From: Phlyctochytrium arcticum
Lineage: Eukaryota; Chytridiomycota; Chytridiomycetes; Chytridiales; Chytridiaceae
DNA length: 64,000 nt
NCBI GenBank assembly: GCA_025602905.1
Contig: JAHLKI010000016.1
Span: forward strand, 372,001-436,000
Direction of reading: 5' to 3'
Position 1 is the stretch's first letter, and every line of letters begins with the position of its first letter. Shown one piece after another: positions 1 through 10,315 of this stretch. Below the pieces are notes generated by a model that made no database searches, was not told where the DNA came from, and saw only the letters and a program-made list of their open reading frames with translations. Both the position numbers and the translations under genes were made by a program.

Positions 1-169
1 TTCGCCCACCTCCCCGACGTACTCACCTACATCGCCAACCTACAGCCCCACGTCGCCCACTTATTCCCCCACTTCTCCTACTTACTCCCCTACCTCGCCC
101 ACGTACTCGCCTACGTCGCCGAGCACCAGTCAACAGCAACAGCAAAATCAGCAACAACAACAACAGTGA
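1..169 (+). CDS. RPB1: RNA polymerase II largest subunit RPB1, C-terminal end (partial)
   Basis: The frame starting at base 2 reads five complete YSPTSPT heptads plus a partial repeat at each end, which is the carboxy-terminal domain (CTD) of the largest RNA polymerase II subunit. In this family the heptads are phosphorylated at Ser2, Ser5 and Ser7 positions and recruit capping, splicing and 3'-end factors in the nucleus. Here heptad position 7 is Thr in every complete repeat rather than the commoner Ser. After the last heptad comes a short tail, STS then five Gln, one Asn and six Gln, and the stop TGA at 167-169. The rest of the gene lies to the left of the window. The heptads make the identification very secure. 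The Gln tail is read directly from the sequence, but its function is unknown. Confidence 0.95.
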   Translation, partial: SPTSPTYSPTSPTYSPTSPTYSPTSPTYSPTSPTYSPTSPSTSQQQQQNQQQQQQ

Positions 170-544
170 CCAGGGGTCACACCAAAAAAATTGTTTTTGT
201 GGGAATATAGCCACTTTAGCTTGATGCAAATCTTTTGTATAGTGTGGGAGAAAGTTGTATATCTTGAATTGTTACATATTGAGTAGAATTGGAATATGAT
301 TCATGTCTCGCCTTTATACCATCATGTTGCCTCTGAAACGTTTTGATACTGATTCAGTTGATTCTGATTTATTTTGTCTTGGAGAGCATGAAAAGTTGAA
401 AACAGGGCTCCCCTACGTGTCGGCAGTGATTGCGTGATTTAACGATAAAGTATTTACAGGAGGAGTACATGATTAGGGACAAAAGTTTGGGGTGAAAGTA
501 ATGTAAAGGATAGTGTGTCTATATAGCATAAAAGTCGTGCTAAT

Positions 545-2104
545 CTATAGGTTAACTGTCTTGGCGGATAGAGGCGTCTGACACCAGTCCCACGCGCGGG
601 ACGCCAGAATGTTGTAAGAGAAATGGGGTCGGACAAGCCATGATCCAGCTGTAAAGAGGTATCCATTGGCAGATAGCTGGGCAATCCCATTGTCGAGCCC
701 AAAGTAAAGGTAGATTTGAGGATCAATGGGAGTACGATGTTCCAGTTCAATCTCGGCGTCAGGCTTGCCTTCTTGGCGGCCGTTAATCAGTCGGAGAACG
801 TTCTCGATGCAGACGCCAGCATGTGCAAAGGCAGAAACACCCGTTTTGATGTCGGGCAAATCCACCACGTCACCGCCGGCAAAAATGTTGGGGAATCTGC
901 TATCGGCAATCTGATGTGTGTCCCTGACTGAGATGAAACGGGAGGTGGGGTTGAGGGATTGGGGTGAGAGTGTGGCCAGCAGTTCACTGTTTGGAGACAT
1001 GCCCGTGCACAGAATCTGAAGGTCGGAGGAAATCATGCGGCCAGCGCGGGTCTCGACCGTGGATTCTTGCCCGTCATTTTTGAAACCTCCTTCTGGGATG
1101 ACTACGCGGTCACCCAGGATCTGGCGAACACCGAGAGATTTCAATATGCCGTACGTTCGACGATGAAGGCCGTGCTTGTAGCTCATCAAATAACGATCCC
1201 GAGAGTGGACCAACGTCACCTCCTTCTCCGGGTAATGCTCTTTGATTTCTGCCGCCAGCTCCAAGCCCACTGCGCCACCTCCAATCACCAAGACCTTTTT
1301 TGAGGATGCGATCTTGCTTTGGTATTCCTTTAGTGTCTTGATTCCTTCTTCCTTTGTGATCTCGTCACTCAAACATCCAGGGCGCGGGTGGCGAGCGCCA
1401 GCGCCGTACAGTATGAATTCGTAGGGTATACGGTTGCCAAAGCCAGGAACTTCCCGATCCAATTCAATGTGCGTTGGACTTATGGATTTGGCCTGAGCAT
1501 TGATGACGCATCCCTCCTTGGGAGAGGAGAAGAGATTGGTATATGGGATAAAGAGCTCCTTTTCAAAACCAGGAATGACGGAAGCGCGAGGGAACGCAAA
1601 CATGTAGTGCATGTGGGTATGTTTCTCAATGATGATGAGACGGTAGTTGGCAGGGAGTTTATGCGTCCACCGAGCTTTCAGCGCAATTGCAACGCCTAAT
1701 GGTGCAGATTGTCAGTCAACAGTGGATATTAGGAGATGTGTTCTCCACGGCTTACCAAACACGGATCCTCCCACAATAATAATGTTTTTGACATCGGCAC
1801 TTGCTGGTGGTGGAGACGCAGGTGGAGTCAGAATGCCACAGTTATCATCCTCTTCAATGACTTCGTCTACAGCTGCCAGCGCGACTTCATCTACATGGGC
1901 TGGTTGCTCGCCCAGGCGCTTTTCGACTGTTCGACGACGCAGAATTTGGGCGATAATCATGGTCCACGTTTCCTTCAGACCCTTCATTTTCAAAGCAGCG
2001 ACAAAGGCAAATAGCGTGTCGAGGAGATCTGATATTGACGCTCCAACGAGAGGCACTGACTGAATCATATCGAGCCGTTCCTGGATGCTGCGAGCTCGGG
2101 ACAT
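545..2104 (-). CDS. FSP1/AIFM2-like FAD-dependent oxidoreductase
   Basis: Two exons, 2104-1756 and 1695-545, join across a 60-nt intron (donor GTAAGC, acceptor TTAG) to give 499 residues. The junction restores a Rossmann motif, IIIVGGSVFGVAIA (about residues 108-121). A second dinucleotide motif, VLVIGGGAVGLELAAEI, binds NAD(P)H in this family. The C-terminal FAD motif is IFAGGDVVDLPD. This is the layout of AIF-M2/FSP1 and fungal AIF-like proteins, which pass electrons from NAD(P)H to quinones at membranes. Human FSP1 is 373 residues; this protein has about 100 extra N-terminal residues, including a hydrophobic stretch near residues 10-45 that might bind membrane (inference). It is convergent with RPB1 and divergent from the Dicer gene. 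The family call is strong; the substrate is not shown by the sequence. Confidence 0.88.
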
Positions 2105-2642
2105 GTTGACTGCCAGCTTCGATAGGACTTGCTGGTAAACAAAGAGAGATCACGTCGTTCCACTTTCTGGTTTCTCTTGTTTCTTGGTTCCAGGATCTTG
2201 GCCTTGTTGTCGTCGTCTGTAAGAGTGTATCTAGGAGCAGATGCTGGGAAGAAAAAGATGATGGATGGTCTAGGACAATGCTTTGCTTTTTGGAGAGCAG
2301 CGTCGGAGCGGAGCCCAGTCGCGGGACGCCGCGCGCTGATTGGCTGCAGAGCCCCGACAGTCATTTCGCCCGTTTCGGTGTAAATGAGTGGGTCACGTGT
2401 TCTCCGAGTTGTTCCGAATGAAAGTTCTAACTTGGGCAGAGTCCTCCATTCATGATTCAACGTTTCATTTTTGATACATTCAACACAAGGGCCAAACGAA
2501 ATCTGCTTAAAAGTCACTCTGAGCTTCGGTGTCTACTCTTGAGCACAGACCTTCTCAGAGTCGCTTGAGACAGATTGCATACGCCCCGAGTCGCTTAGTG
2601 TGTTGGGGCCACCGCAATTTCAGCGGGAAGCTGTTTACAGTC
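2105..2642. promoter_or_regulatory. Divergent intergenic region between FSP1-like gene and Dicer
   Basis: This 538-bp stretch separates two divergent start codons (2104 minus and 2643 plus) and must hold both promoters. An inverted CCAAT box (GATTGGCTG) lies at 2338-2346 in a locally GC-rich patch. The Dicer frame stays open upstream to about 2529 but has no in-frame ATG there, so 2643 was chosen as the start. I see no gene here. Confidence 0.5.
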
Positions 2643-5600
2643 ATGCCGGCACCTACTACCGCCGTTGCTCCAGTGGACGCACAAAACTCTCTACTGTTAG
2701 AACGGCCCCGTCCCTATCAGCTGGAACTGTACAGAAAAGCAAAAGAGCAAAACATCATTGCTTACTTGGACACTGGCAGTGGCAAGACATTGGTATCCGT
2801 CCTGTTGATACAGGACTATGCTACCGACATCGTGACTATGAAGGAAGAATTCTTCATGGAACTAGCCCGTAAGCAGCAGGAGCAGATTGCTCTGGGCGAC
2901 CCGATGCAAGAGTCCAATGATGACGCCAAATCAGAACCCATCTCCGCTGATGCAGAAACCATCGAGATTGCCCCTGGACTGCGTGTACCTCGCCTGCCCA
3001 AGAAGGTAGCATTCTTGGTTCCCACAGTAGCCCTGGTCGCTCAGCAGGCCGAGAAAATACGACGAAATACTGACTTGGTGGTGGGAGAATACTCACGAGA
3101 TGATGTGTCTTCAATCACTCGATGGGACGCGTTGGGCTGGTACCAGGAAATGTCGCGGCGCCAGGTCTTTGTTTTGACACCTCAGATCTTCCTAAACATG
3201 CTCAGACACGGCTTTCTCGACCTATCTCGCGATATCAGCTTGGTGGTGATTGATGAATGCCATCATGCTGTGAAGCAACATCCTTACAATGTCCTCATGA
3301 AAGAGTTTTACCACAGTTTACCCGCCAGTACACCTCGGCCAAAGATATTTGGAATGACCGCCTCGCCTATATATCAGCGAGCGAGAACGCATGCAGAGTC
3401 GCTTTTGCGTCTGCAGGAATTGCAGACTCATCTTGACTGTCGAGTATTGACTGTCACTAACCGCGAAGAATTGCAATCTTACGTTCCGAAAGCCGCAGAA
3501 ATGATCGTTGAGTACGCCCATAGCCAGAAGGGAATCAACTTCCAACGAATAACCACAGAAGAGGAAAGCTCACTTTCAATTTGCGCTAAATTTTACTTAT
3601 ACTACATGTTACTACTCGCGGACCGGAAAAGGGCGTTCACGCATGTGTCGGACCAAGTCTCACTCGATAAAATTCAACGCAGTATTGGACAGTTGCAAAG
3701 CCTCGAGGACGAGATGGGGTTTTGGCTGGCGGGAAAGGCAGCGTGTGAACTGTATAAGCAGGTCAAAAAGAATGAAGTGGATCCTATCTCAAGGGCACAG
3801 GACCAGAAGGGCGACTTTGAACTCGAAGGCAAACGAGCAATGGAGGAGGCGATCAATCCGCCAAGTGCACCGCTGTTGGAGAATGTGAAACATGCAGACA
3901 TCAGCCCAAAATTGCATACATTACTGCGACTGGTGGAAGAGAGAGCAAATGGTGAAACAGTGGGTGAAAACTTTCGGGCAATGATTTTCGTGGAGCGCCG
4001 TTTTGCCGCAAGAGTGCTAGCCGACTGTCTGAACATGGTTGCTAGTAGTCGATTCCCAGTTGTTAAAACTGCGTTCGTCACGGGCCACGGCGCCCAGGCA
4101 TCCCGGAGTACTCACGGGGGTCGTCACTCCATGAATAGTACCTATCAAAAGAAAGCGTTCGGTCGCTTTCGCGATGGCAGTGTGAATACACTTGTTGTTA
4201 CTCGAGTAGCTGAAGAAGGCGTTGACGTGTAAGTGCAGTGTGGGTTCATCAGCAACAGAAGTCGCGGCATTCACACCTTTTCTTGTAGCCCGGCATGTAA
4301 GCTCATCATTGTCTTTGATATGTTCCGCTCGCATACGGGTTATGTGCAAAGTCGTGGACGCGCGCGAGATTTACGTGGATCTGAGTTTATCATCATGGTC
4401 AGGAAAAACAACATGCTAGCTCTACAAACCATTGCCAGGGCAAAGATTGCCGAGATGATGACCCGCAAGATTGCTACTGACATGGTCGATAAGCCCTTGG
4501 GCAATGGTTCATGGCTTGAAAGTGTCTCAAAGGGACAAAATGATGACGATACCACTGATTTGCTGCTTGGTATTCGCGACGAGCCCATCCTGTCTAAGGC
4601 GGGAGCGAGTATCCATGCGACTGCCGCTCCTCAACTCCTACACTCCTATTGCCAAAAGGCTCTCCGAGAGGTCAATCCACAGTTATGTTACGAAACCATA
4701 CTTGACCCGCTGTCAAAGGATACGTGGCAGACCTATCTTCGCAACCACCAAATGCCGTTGGAACAGGCAGATGCCCCATGCGGTTTTCTGATGGAGTTTA
4801 CCTTCCCAGCCGGAACCCCTCTGGCGGGGGAAAAGGTGCAGGGGATGATTAGAGGAACAAAAAAACTAGCCCAGCAAAGTGTTGCTCTGGAAGCCTGTCG
4901 AGAATTGTATAGAGTCGGCGCCCTGAATGAGCACCTGCTTCCCAATTTGCATTACAAGGCACGCTCAGATGGATTCTCTATGTCAAACTTGCTACGCCAA
5001 GTACAACAAAAGACTGGCTTTAAGGCGAAAGGTGGAGGGTCAGCACTTGTATCCGAAGTGCTGAGTAAAGAGAATGTACTTGAGGAGTATGAGCGGATTC
5101 CTTCAATGGCTTTCAGACGAGATTGTCCATTCTGGGAACACATTGAAAACACCAAGAAAGAAGCCAAACTAAATGGCTCACGAACTGAGAGCTTTTATGT
5201 GGCATACTTTGATGTTGAGCCTGAAAACACGGCAGATGATGCGCCGGAAACCTCTTTTTGGGGGCAACATACTCTGGCAATCCTGACAAGTTCACCGATG
5301 CCGGCAGGTAAGATCCCTAGTTTTCCGATATGGCTCTCAGATGGCAAGTGCGTGAATGTGCAGTTGCGTGTATGGGAAAGTGCGGGTTCCAGGACTGTAT
5401 TTGATGCGAAACAGATGAGGAAAATTGAAGAATTTCAAAAACCATTCTGGGATATGATCATGAATCATCAGAACCGCTTTCAGCAGCAGCAGCAAAAACC
5501 AAATCTCTTGGGAAAGCGGAAACGAGAGAAAGATGACTGCGTTGGTCCGGACGGTCATAAGGCAAATGACACACAGCAGCAGACATCGTCTCCACTCCCG

Positions 5601-7827
5601 AGTCACAATGTTTTCGAGCCTGACGCTGCCCCTGTTGTGGAAACTCCCATGGTGGACCCCCGCATGTATTATGTCTTGCCCGTAGGGCGAGAAGGCAGCC
5701 CTGAAACATCAGCATGGGCTTTTGACTGGAAAGCAACAGATCGATTCACTGAACCGACCTCCATGGGACTGTACCAGTGGATAGCGTTCCTGATACAACA
5801 AACCCGTGCAGAGAAAATGCCGCCTTTAGAGAGTTTGTTGAACTTCGAGACCTTCATGGGCTTTTTCGATCGATGCCGTGAACAAGAGTTTGTATCTAGT
5901 TCAGACCATGGTTTAGAAACTACAACCTTGCAAGAAGCAGAGTTACGACATATCGAGGAGTTTCTTCGTCAGACTATTGTGCGAACACCGCATAATCAAG
6001 TGAAGTACATATTGCAATCTCTGGCTGAGGATCTGACACCTCATTCGACCTTTAACAAGTCGCGAAGCGCCGAAGTTTTCACATATAAAGAGTACGTTGA
6101 GCGCTTAGGCTATACGGTACACCATGACAAATGCCGTATGGTATCTGCTTATCATGCGCCAAAACTTAAGAACGAGCTCAAGCCCATGTTTCAAAAGTCC
6201 AAAGAAACTCCTTCCGCTAACCATATGGTTTACCTGGTTCCAGATGTCTGTGACGTGCTACCTCTTCCGCGCAGCTTCTTCGACTTTGCTCAAGCGCTTC
6301 CATCGATTTTGCATCGGGTGGATGTATACTGTCAGATCAATGACTTTCGAGAACCGCTTGCACTGGCCGGTGTTGAACTGGAAACGCTCTTTAGCGCTTT
6401 TAGTGCCCCTTCCGCCCTTGAATATACCAATTACGAGCGTCTGGAAACACTTGGTGATGCGTTCTTAAAGTATGCGATTTCCATGGATGTCTTCAGAAAA
6501 AATCCCAAGAGTGATGAAGGGTTTCTGTCAGATCTTCGCTCCAAAACCGTCAGCAACCAGAATCTCTTTCAAAGAGCCACAGCGCTCAACCTCCCGTCTG
6601 CGATGAATGTAACACCGTTCAATCCTCGCTTTTGGGCCCCCCCTGGAGCTCCTACCCCAGTCATGCGCGGACGTCGCGGTTTGCCCACAAACAAGCTCGG
6701 AGGTCAACAAGACGAGGACGATTTTTCTCCATATGCCAGTAAGAAGGGTAACTGGTGGAGATTGATTAGCCGAAAGATGCTGGCGGATCTGGTTGAAGCT
6801 ATTCTGGGTGCTGCAGAAGTGGATGGAGGACATGATGTTGCAATGCAGGTGCTTGTGACGTGTGGATTGATTACGGATACCTCAGCAGTAGTAAAGCCGG
6901 TCTACATGGATGAATCTGTGACATCAGCCGGTGACAGCGCTGGAGCGGAAAAAGAACCGAATTCTGGGTCGGAGGAGGAACTTCCAGCTGGTTTGGAGGA
7001 GCTGGAGCTTTCCATAAACTACAAATTCAAAGATCGCCGTATTCTTTTGCAATCTATAACCCATACGTCCTACGGCACGACAGAGTCATATCAGCGTCTC
7101 GAGTTTTTGGGTGATGCAGTTCTCGACTGGGTTGTGACCCGATTCTTTTTCAATACCTACCCCCAGCTTAGTCCCGCTGCACTTTCGGATTTGCGCCAGG
7201 CAGCCGTCAACAACGAGAGCTTCTCACGAATGGCTGTTTCTTTAGGACTTCACAAATATGTGCGGCATCGTTCTGCCCAACTTCAAACGGACATCGATGC
7301 CTACGTTAGTTATTTGGCAAGCTTGGATGATACGGACCATCCTATCAATACCGCATTGGAAGGACCCAAGGCATTAGGAGATCTGTATGAGGCGCTCGCG
7401 GCGGCAGTCTTTACCGACACTGGATATGACTTGGATCAGTTTTGGCTTGTCTTTGAGCCCATCATGATGGACTTTATGGGTCTTCATGCAACCCCTGAGG
7501 TTGTCGGTAAAAGTCCCATTCGTCAAGTACATGAGCACTTTCAAAAACTAGGTTTTGCCGTTAATGACGTATCTTACGTGTATGTGTAATTCAATGAATG
7601 CTGACTTCTTGCCAAAGCTAATCATTGCACTATGATCTAGATATCGGACCAGCTCAGAAAAATTCTACTGCGATGTCCTACTCCTCGATACTGTCGTAGC
7701 CCAAGGAGAAGGGAATACGAAGCATTTGGCCAAACGTCGCGCGGCTATTGCAAGTTTGGACTGGATTGCCGCTTCCAGCGAGAGTATCGACCTCCTGTTA
7801 GCGAAAAAAATGGCTTCTGGTACATGA
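2643..7827 (+). CDS. Dicer-like endoribonuclease
   Basis: Three exons (2643-4228, 4289-7579, 7641-7827) give about 1687 residues; the third acceptor could instead be at 7652, also in frame. Dicers cut double-stranded RNA into small RNAs for silencing. Domains in order: DExH helicase with DTGSGKT (43-49) and DECH (204-207); helicase C part ending EEGVDV/PACKLI, restored exactly across intron 1; dimerisation domain (about 640-730); PAZ-like region (about 1100-1160); RNase IIIa with ERLETLGDAFLKY (about 1243); RNase IIIb with RLEFLGDAVLDW (about 1464) and a downstream GDLYEAL; and a C-terminal dsRBD (GEGNTKHLAKRRA). The acidic catalytic residues of both RNase III domains appear intact. A Gln run followed by KRKREK near residue 925 could be a nuclear signal. 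Two introns in 5 kb is low for this window. The Dicer family call is very secure. Confidence 0.95.
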
Positions 7828-7929
7828 AGTAGCATCAGGTATAGAATCAACTTGAACTGGTAGTGATAGGACATAAATTAATGTACATAAATAATGTGTA
7901 GATGAGTAGATACAATAGCATATAGGGGA

Positions 7930-8665
7930 TTAGGTAAGATGCTCTTCGTCACGGAGGTATTCACCGACATCAGCTTGATGGAATACGCAAATGGAGCTTG
8001 GGTCCAACTTTCGACAGTCTTGTGTTGATTTCGCCGTCACACCAAACCCAAGCGGCACATCTCCCATTGAATATATTATGACTCCTTGATGTTCAGGGGT
8101 GTCTTCGGTAATACGTCCCAGATGGGCTTTCAGAATGTGATTTCCGTACAGGAAGGGCATCTCTCCGGTTGGTTTTACCCAAATTTTATACTGATGGTAG
8201 AGAGTTAGCATTGAACTCCCAAAATTTGCTGAATGTAAGAACAAACCTTTGCGTATTGGCCCAAGTACTCGAGTGCGGTGATATGCAGTTTGAACTTCAG
8301 GGTCTTTGTGAATTTACCGAAACAGACTCCAAGGGAAGTGAGGTTTTCTCTGCCCACAGAGGTCGCCCGCTTCATGATCGCTTCACTGGAAAAGATAAAA
8401 TCTTGCATAAACAAATGCCCGGCCCAGCGTAGCTGAAAACAATGTGATGTACCTAACATAGAATACCCGGTCCCGTTGTAATCGAAAGCAGTAAGGTTCA
8501 TCGGACCTGTCGATCAAGTGTATGATATTCCGGCCAATACTATTCATTTCAAAAGTAAAAAGTCAGTTGAAATTCTTGACAATGCTGATTTTAAAAGACT
8601 GATACATACTACTTGGCTAGCTTCTCAAAGAAAATCTTTGTCTCCTCCTCTGTCAAAGGTCTCAT
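7930..8665 (-). CDS. NIP7: 60S ribosome biogenesis factor NIP7
   Basis: Four exons (8665-8610, 8539-8453, 8385-8247, 8190-7930) join to 180 residues, the usual size of NIP7. The protein starts [20 protein letters not shown], passes through [12 protein letters not shown] and ends with the conserved block [20 protein letters not shown], then [10 protein letters not shown] and [18 protein letters not shown]7 has an N-terminal pre-PUA domain and a C-terminal PUA RNA-binding domain; in yeast and humans it acts in the nucleolus in 27S pre-rRNA processing and 60S assembly. All junctions keep frame and use GTATGT, GTACAT or GTTTGT donors. It is convergent with Dicer, about 100 bp apart. The assignment is essentially certain. 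Confidence 0.96.
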
Positions 8666-8915
8666 GGCTGCTGAAATGAGTGTATGCAAATGTAAATAAA
8701 TGGTTTTGGGAAAATTCTGCAACACTTTGTTGGGAAACAAAAATTTATGACTGTGGAATGCCGGGTGGCAAGGCCATGGGGTGGCTGTGTATACCGTTTG
8801 GCAAAGGCCAATTAATTGGCAAATTCTCAGACACAACATGCTGGCATAAATTCCGCATAATGCTGCAAGAGACAAGGACAGCTCGGGGTGAAGCATCGTT
8901 ATTATGATAGAACTA

Positions 8916-9556
8916 TTACATATGGAAGAGAAAATATAACACATAGAAAAAGAGACTTGGAAATACTCGTATATATAGACGCGGCGGGGAGTGCTGCTGG
9001 ACTGCTGGTGGTGGGTGAGGGGTGGGATGGGGTGTGGGTCGTGCGTCTGGGGTTGCGAAGGCGGCAGTTGCGCGGGCCGCGGTTTCGAGGGCGGCTGTTG
9101 CGCTTGAGGCGGTTGCCACCAGCGGGGTGGTGGTGCGTCCCGAGGTGGAGTTTGATGCGGGGGGTGGGGGTTGCATGGTGCTGCGATGGTGGTGGTGAGA
9201 AAGGTGTCCTCCCTTGCCGCCTGCGGAGGGGTAGGAAGGAGGATCTGAGGGGGTGGGGGTTGCATGGTGCTGCGATGGTGGTGGTGAGAAAGGTGTCCTC
9301 CCTTGCCGCCTGCGGAGGGGTAGGAAGGAGGATCTGAGGGGGTGGGGGGGAGGGGGATTGGACGGGACTCTATCCATCTTTTGCAAGCAGGGTCAGTGAT
9401 TTGAAGCTGAGGGCATTGTCGTATGAAGGACTCACTTTGTTCTGTGGTGATGATGATGGAGGTAGGGGCCCGTCCCCGCTGCTGTTGGTGACGGCGACGG
9501 TTCCGCCGACGGGACCTGGTAGTGGTAGTGGTGGAGGTGGGTTATTGTATGTGGTT
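8916..9556 (-). CDS. Candidate proline-rich low-complexity protein (uncertain)
   Basis: I do not recognise this. On the minus strand an exon-like segment 9556-9436 reads TYNNPPPPLPLPGPVGG and ends at a good donor (GTGAGT). After a possible acceptor at 9378 an open frame runs 9377-8916 (rich in Pro, Ala, Thr and His). A consensus TATAAAAG lies upstream on the same strand at 9779-9772, followed by an ATG at 9728, but I could not connect that ATG to the exons. An 89-bp tandem duplication inside the segment shifts the frame between copies, so two different frames stay open. That is also expected of simple C-rich sequence, so this may not be a gene. The interval between NIP7 and the next gene otherwise holds nothing I can name. 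Confidence 0.25.
9162..9339. repeat. 89-bp tandem duplication, two copies
   Basis: Two nearly identical copies with an 89-bp period cover roughly 9162-9250 and 9251-9339. Both contain TTGCATGGTGCTGCGATGG (first T at 9171 and 9260) and the same stretch up to GGAGGATCTGAGG. Because 89 is not a multiple of three, any reading frame changes from one copy to the next. The near identity suggests a recent duplication or slippage event in a G-rich tract. Confidence 0.9.
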
Positions 9557-9771
9557 CTGATAAGGCAATAAACAATTCTGAAGGTGTTTCCTAACTACAA
9601 GCAGAGACTTCTATAGGCGAGCACCGAAAGGAATGAGGGACGGCAGGAAAGTAATAGGTACAAAGAACGACTGGAAAGAATCAAGAAGGGTTTCGACGGG
9701 AGTCTTTGTTGAGCTTGTTTCCTGACATTGGCCCGTCTGGCGAAAACAGCGGGAGGACTTGGGACAGGCTG

Positions 9772-9779
9772 CTTTTATA
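9772..9779 (-). promoter_or_regulatory. TATA box on minus strand
   Basis: The minus strand reads TATAAAAG, a full TATA consensus, about 44 nt before an ATG at 9728. It is the best evidence that a minus-strand transcript starts here and may run into the proline-rich segment. No large open frame starts at that ATG, so the link is inferred. Confidence 0.35.
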
Positions 9780-10315
9780 TTGCAAATGCCAGCACCCGCC
9801 ATGTTGCAGTACCCGCACTGCGGCACGCGATTTTTCCCACAGATCTAGTTCCCGCACCACACCCTCACGCGGCTGCGGATTGTGTGGAATTTCTAAAGCG
9901 GTGCATATTCGAGGATCAACCTTCTTGTTCATTGCCAGGGGGCATTTACCTGCTGTCCTTTACCTGCAATGATTTAGTGCGCCGACAGTGTGGCGCAGCC
10001 GTAAGTCGAAACTGAGAACTCCGCTCTGAGCCTCTGAACGAGAAAGACATTTATCAGGAATTCCAATCACTCCACCATCCACCTTTGATGCTGATTAAAT
10101 GCTCATGCTCATGAAATTGGCCTTTCTGGTGTATTCGAAGCGAGATGTATGCGACATTCCGAGTTTAAATGTCTACCCTGAAATGAGGGTGTCCACGAGT
10201 GTTTGCCTATTGTAAGCAATGAGCAGGTCCGACCACTATTATGAGTGAGAGAGACGAGTTTTTGCAGTAGAGGCTATTGCAAAGGAATCGAGTCTATCAC
10301 TTCAAATCAGCAATC

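Noticed and set aside
4229..4288. Apparent frameshift or stop splitting Dicer into two proteins
   Set aside because: The 60-bp segment begins GTAAGT, ends TGTAG, and its removal restores the conserved helicase sequence EEGVDVPACKLI. It is an intron.
8888..9337. Plus-strand frame of about 150 residues rich in Gly, Arg and Val
   Set aside because: It is the complement of the proline-coding low-complexity tract and includes the tandem duplication; no recognisable domain and poor composition.
9706..10015. Plus-strand frames around 9.7-10.0 kb with several Cys and His
   Set aside because: Two overlapping frames of similar length, no zinc-finger spacing and no homology that I recognise; most likely promoter sequence of the ZFAND4-like gene.
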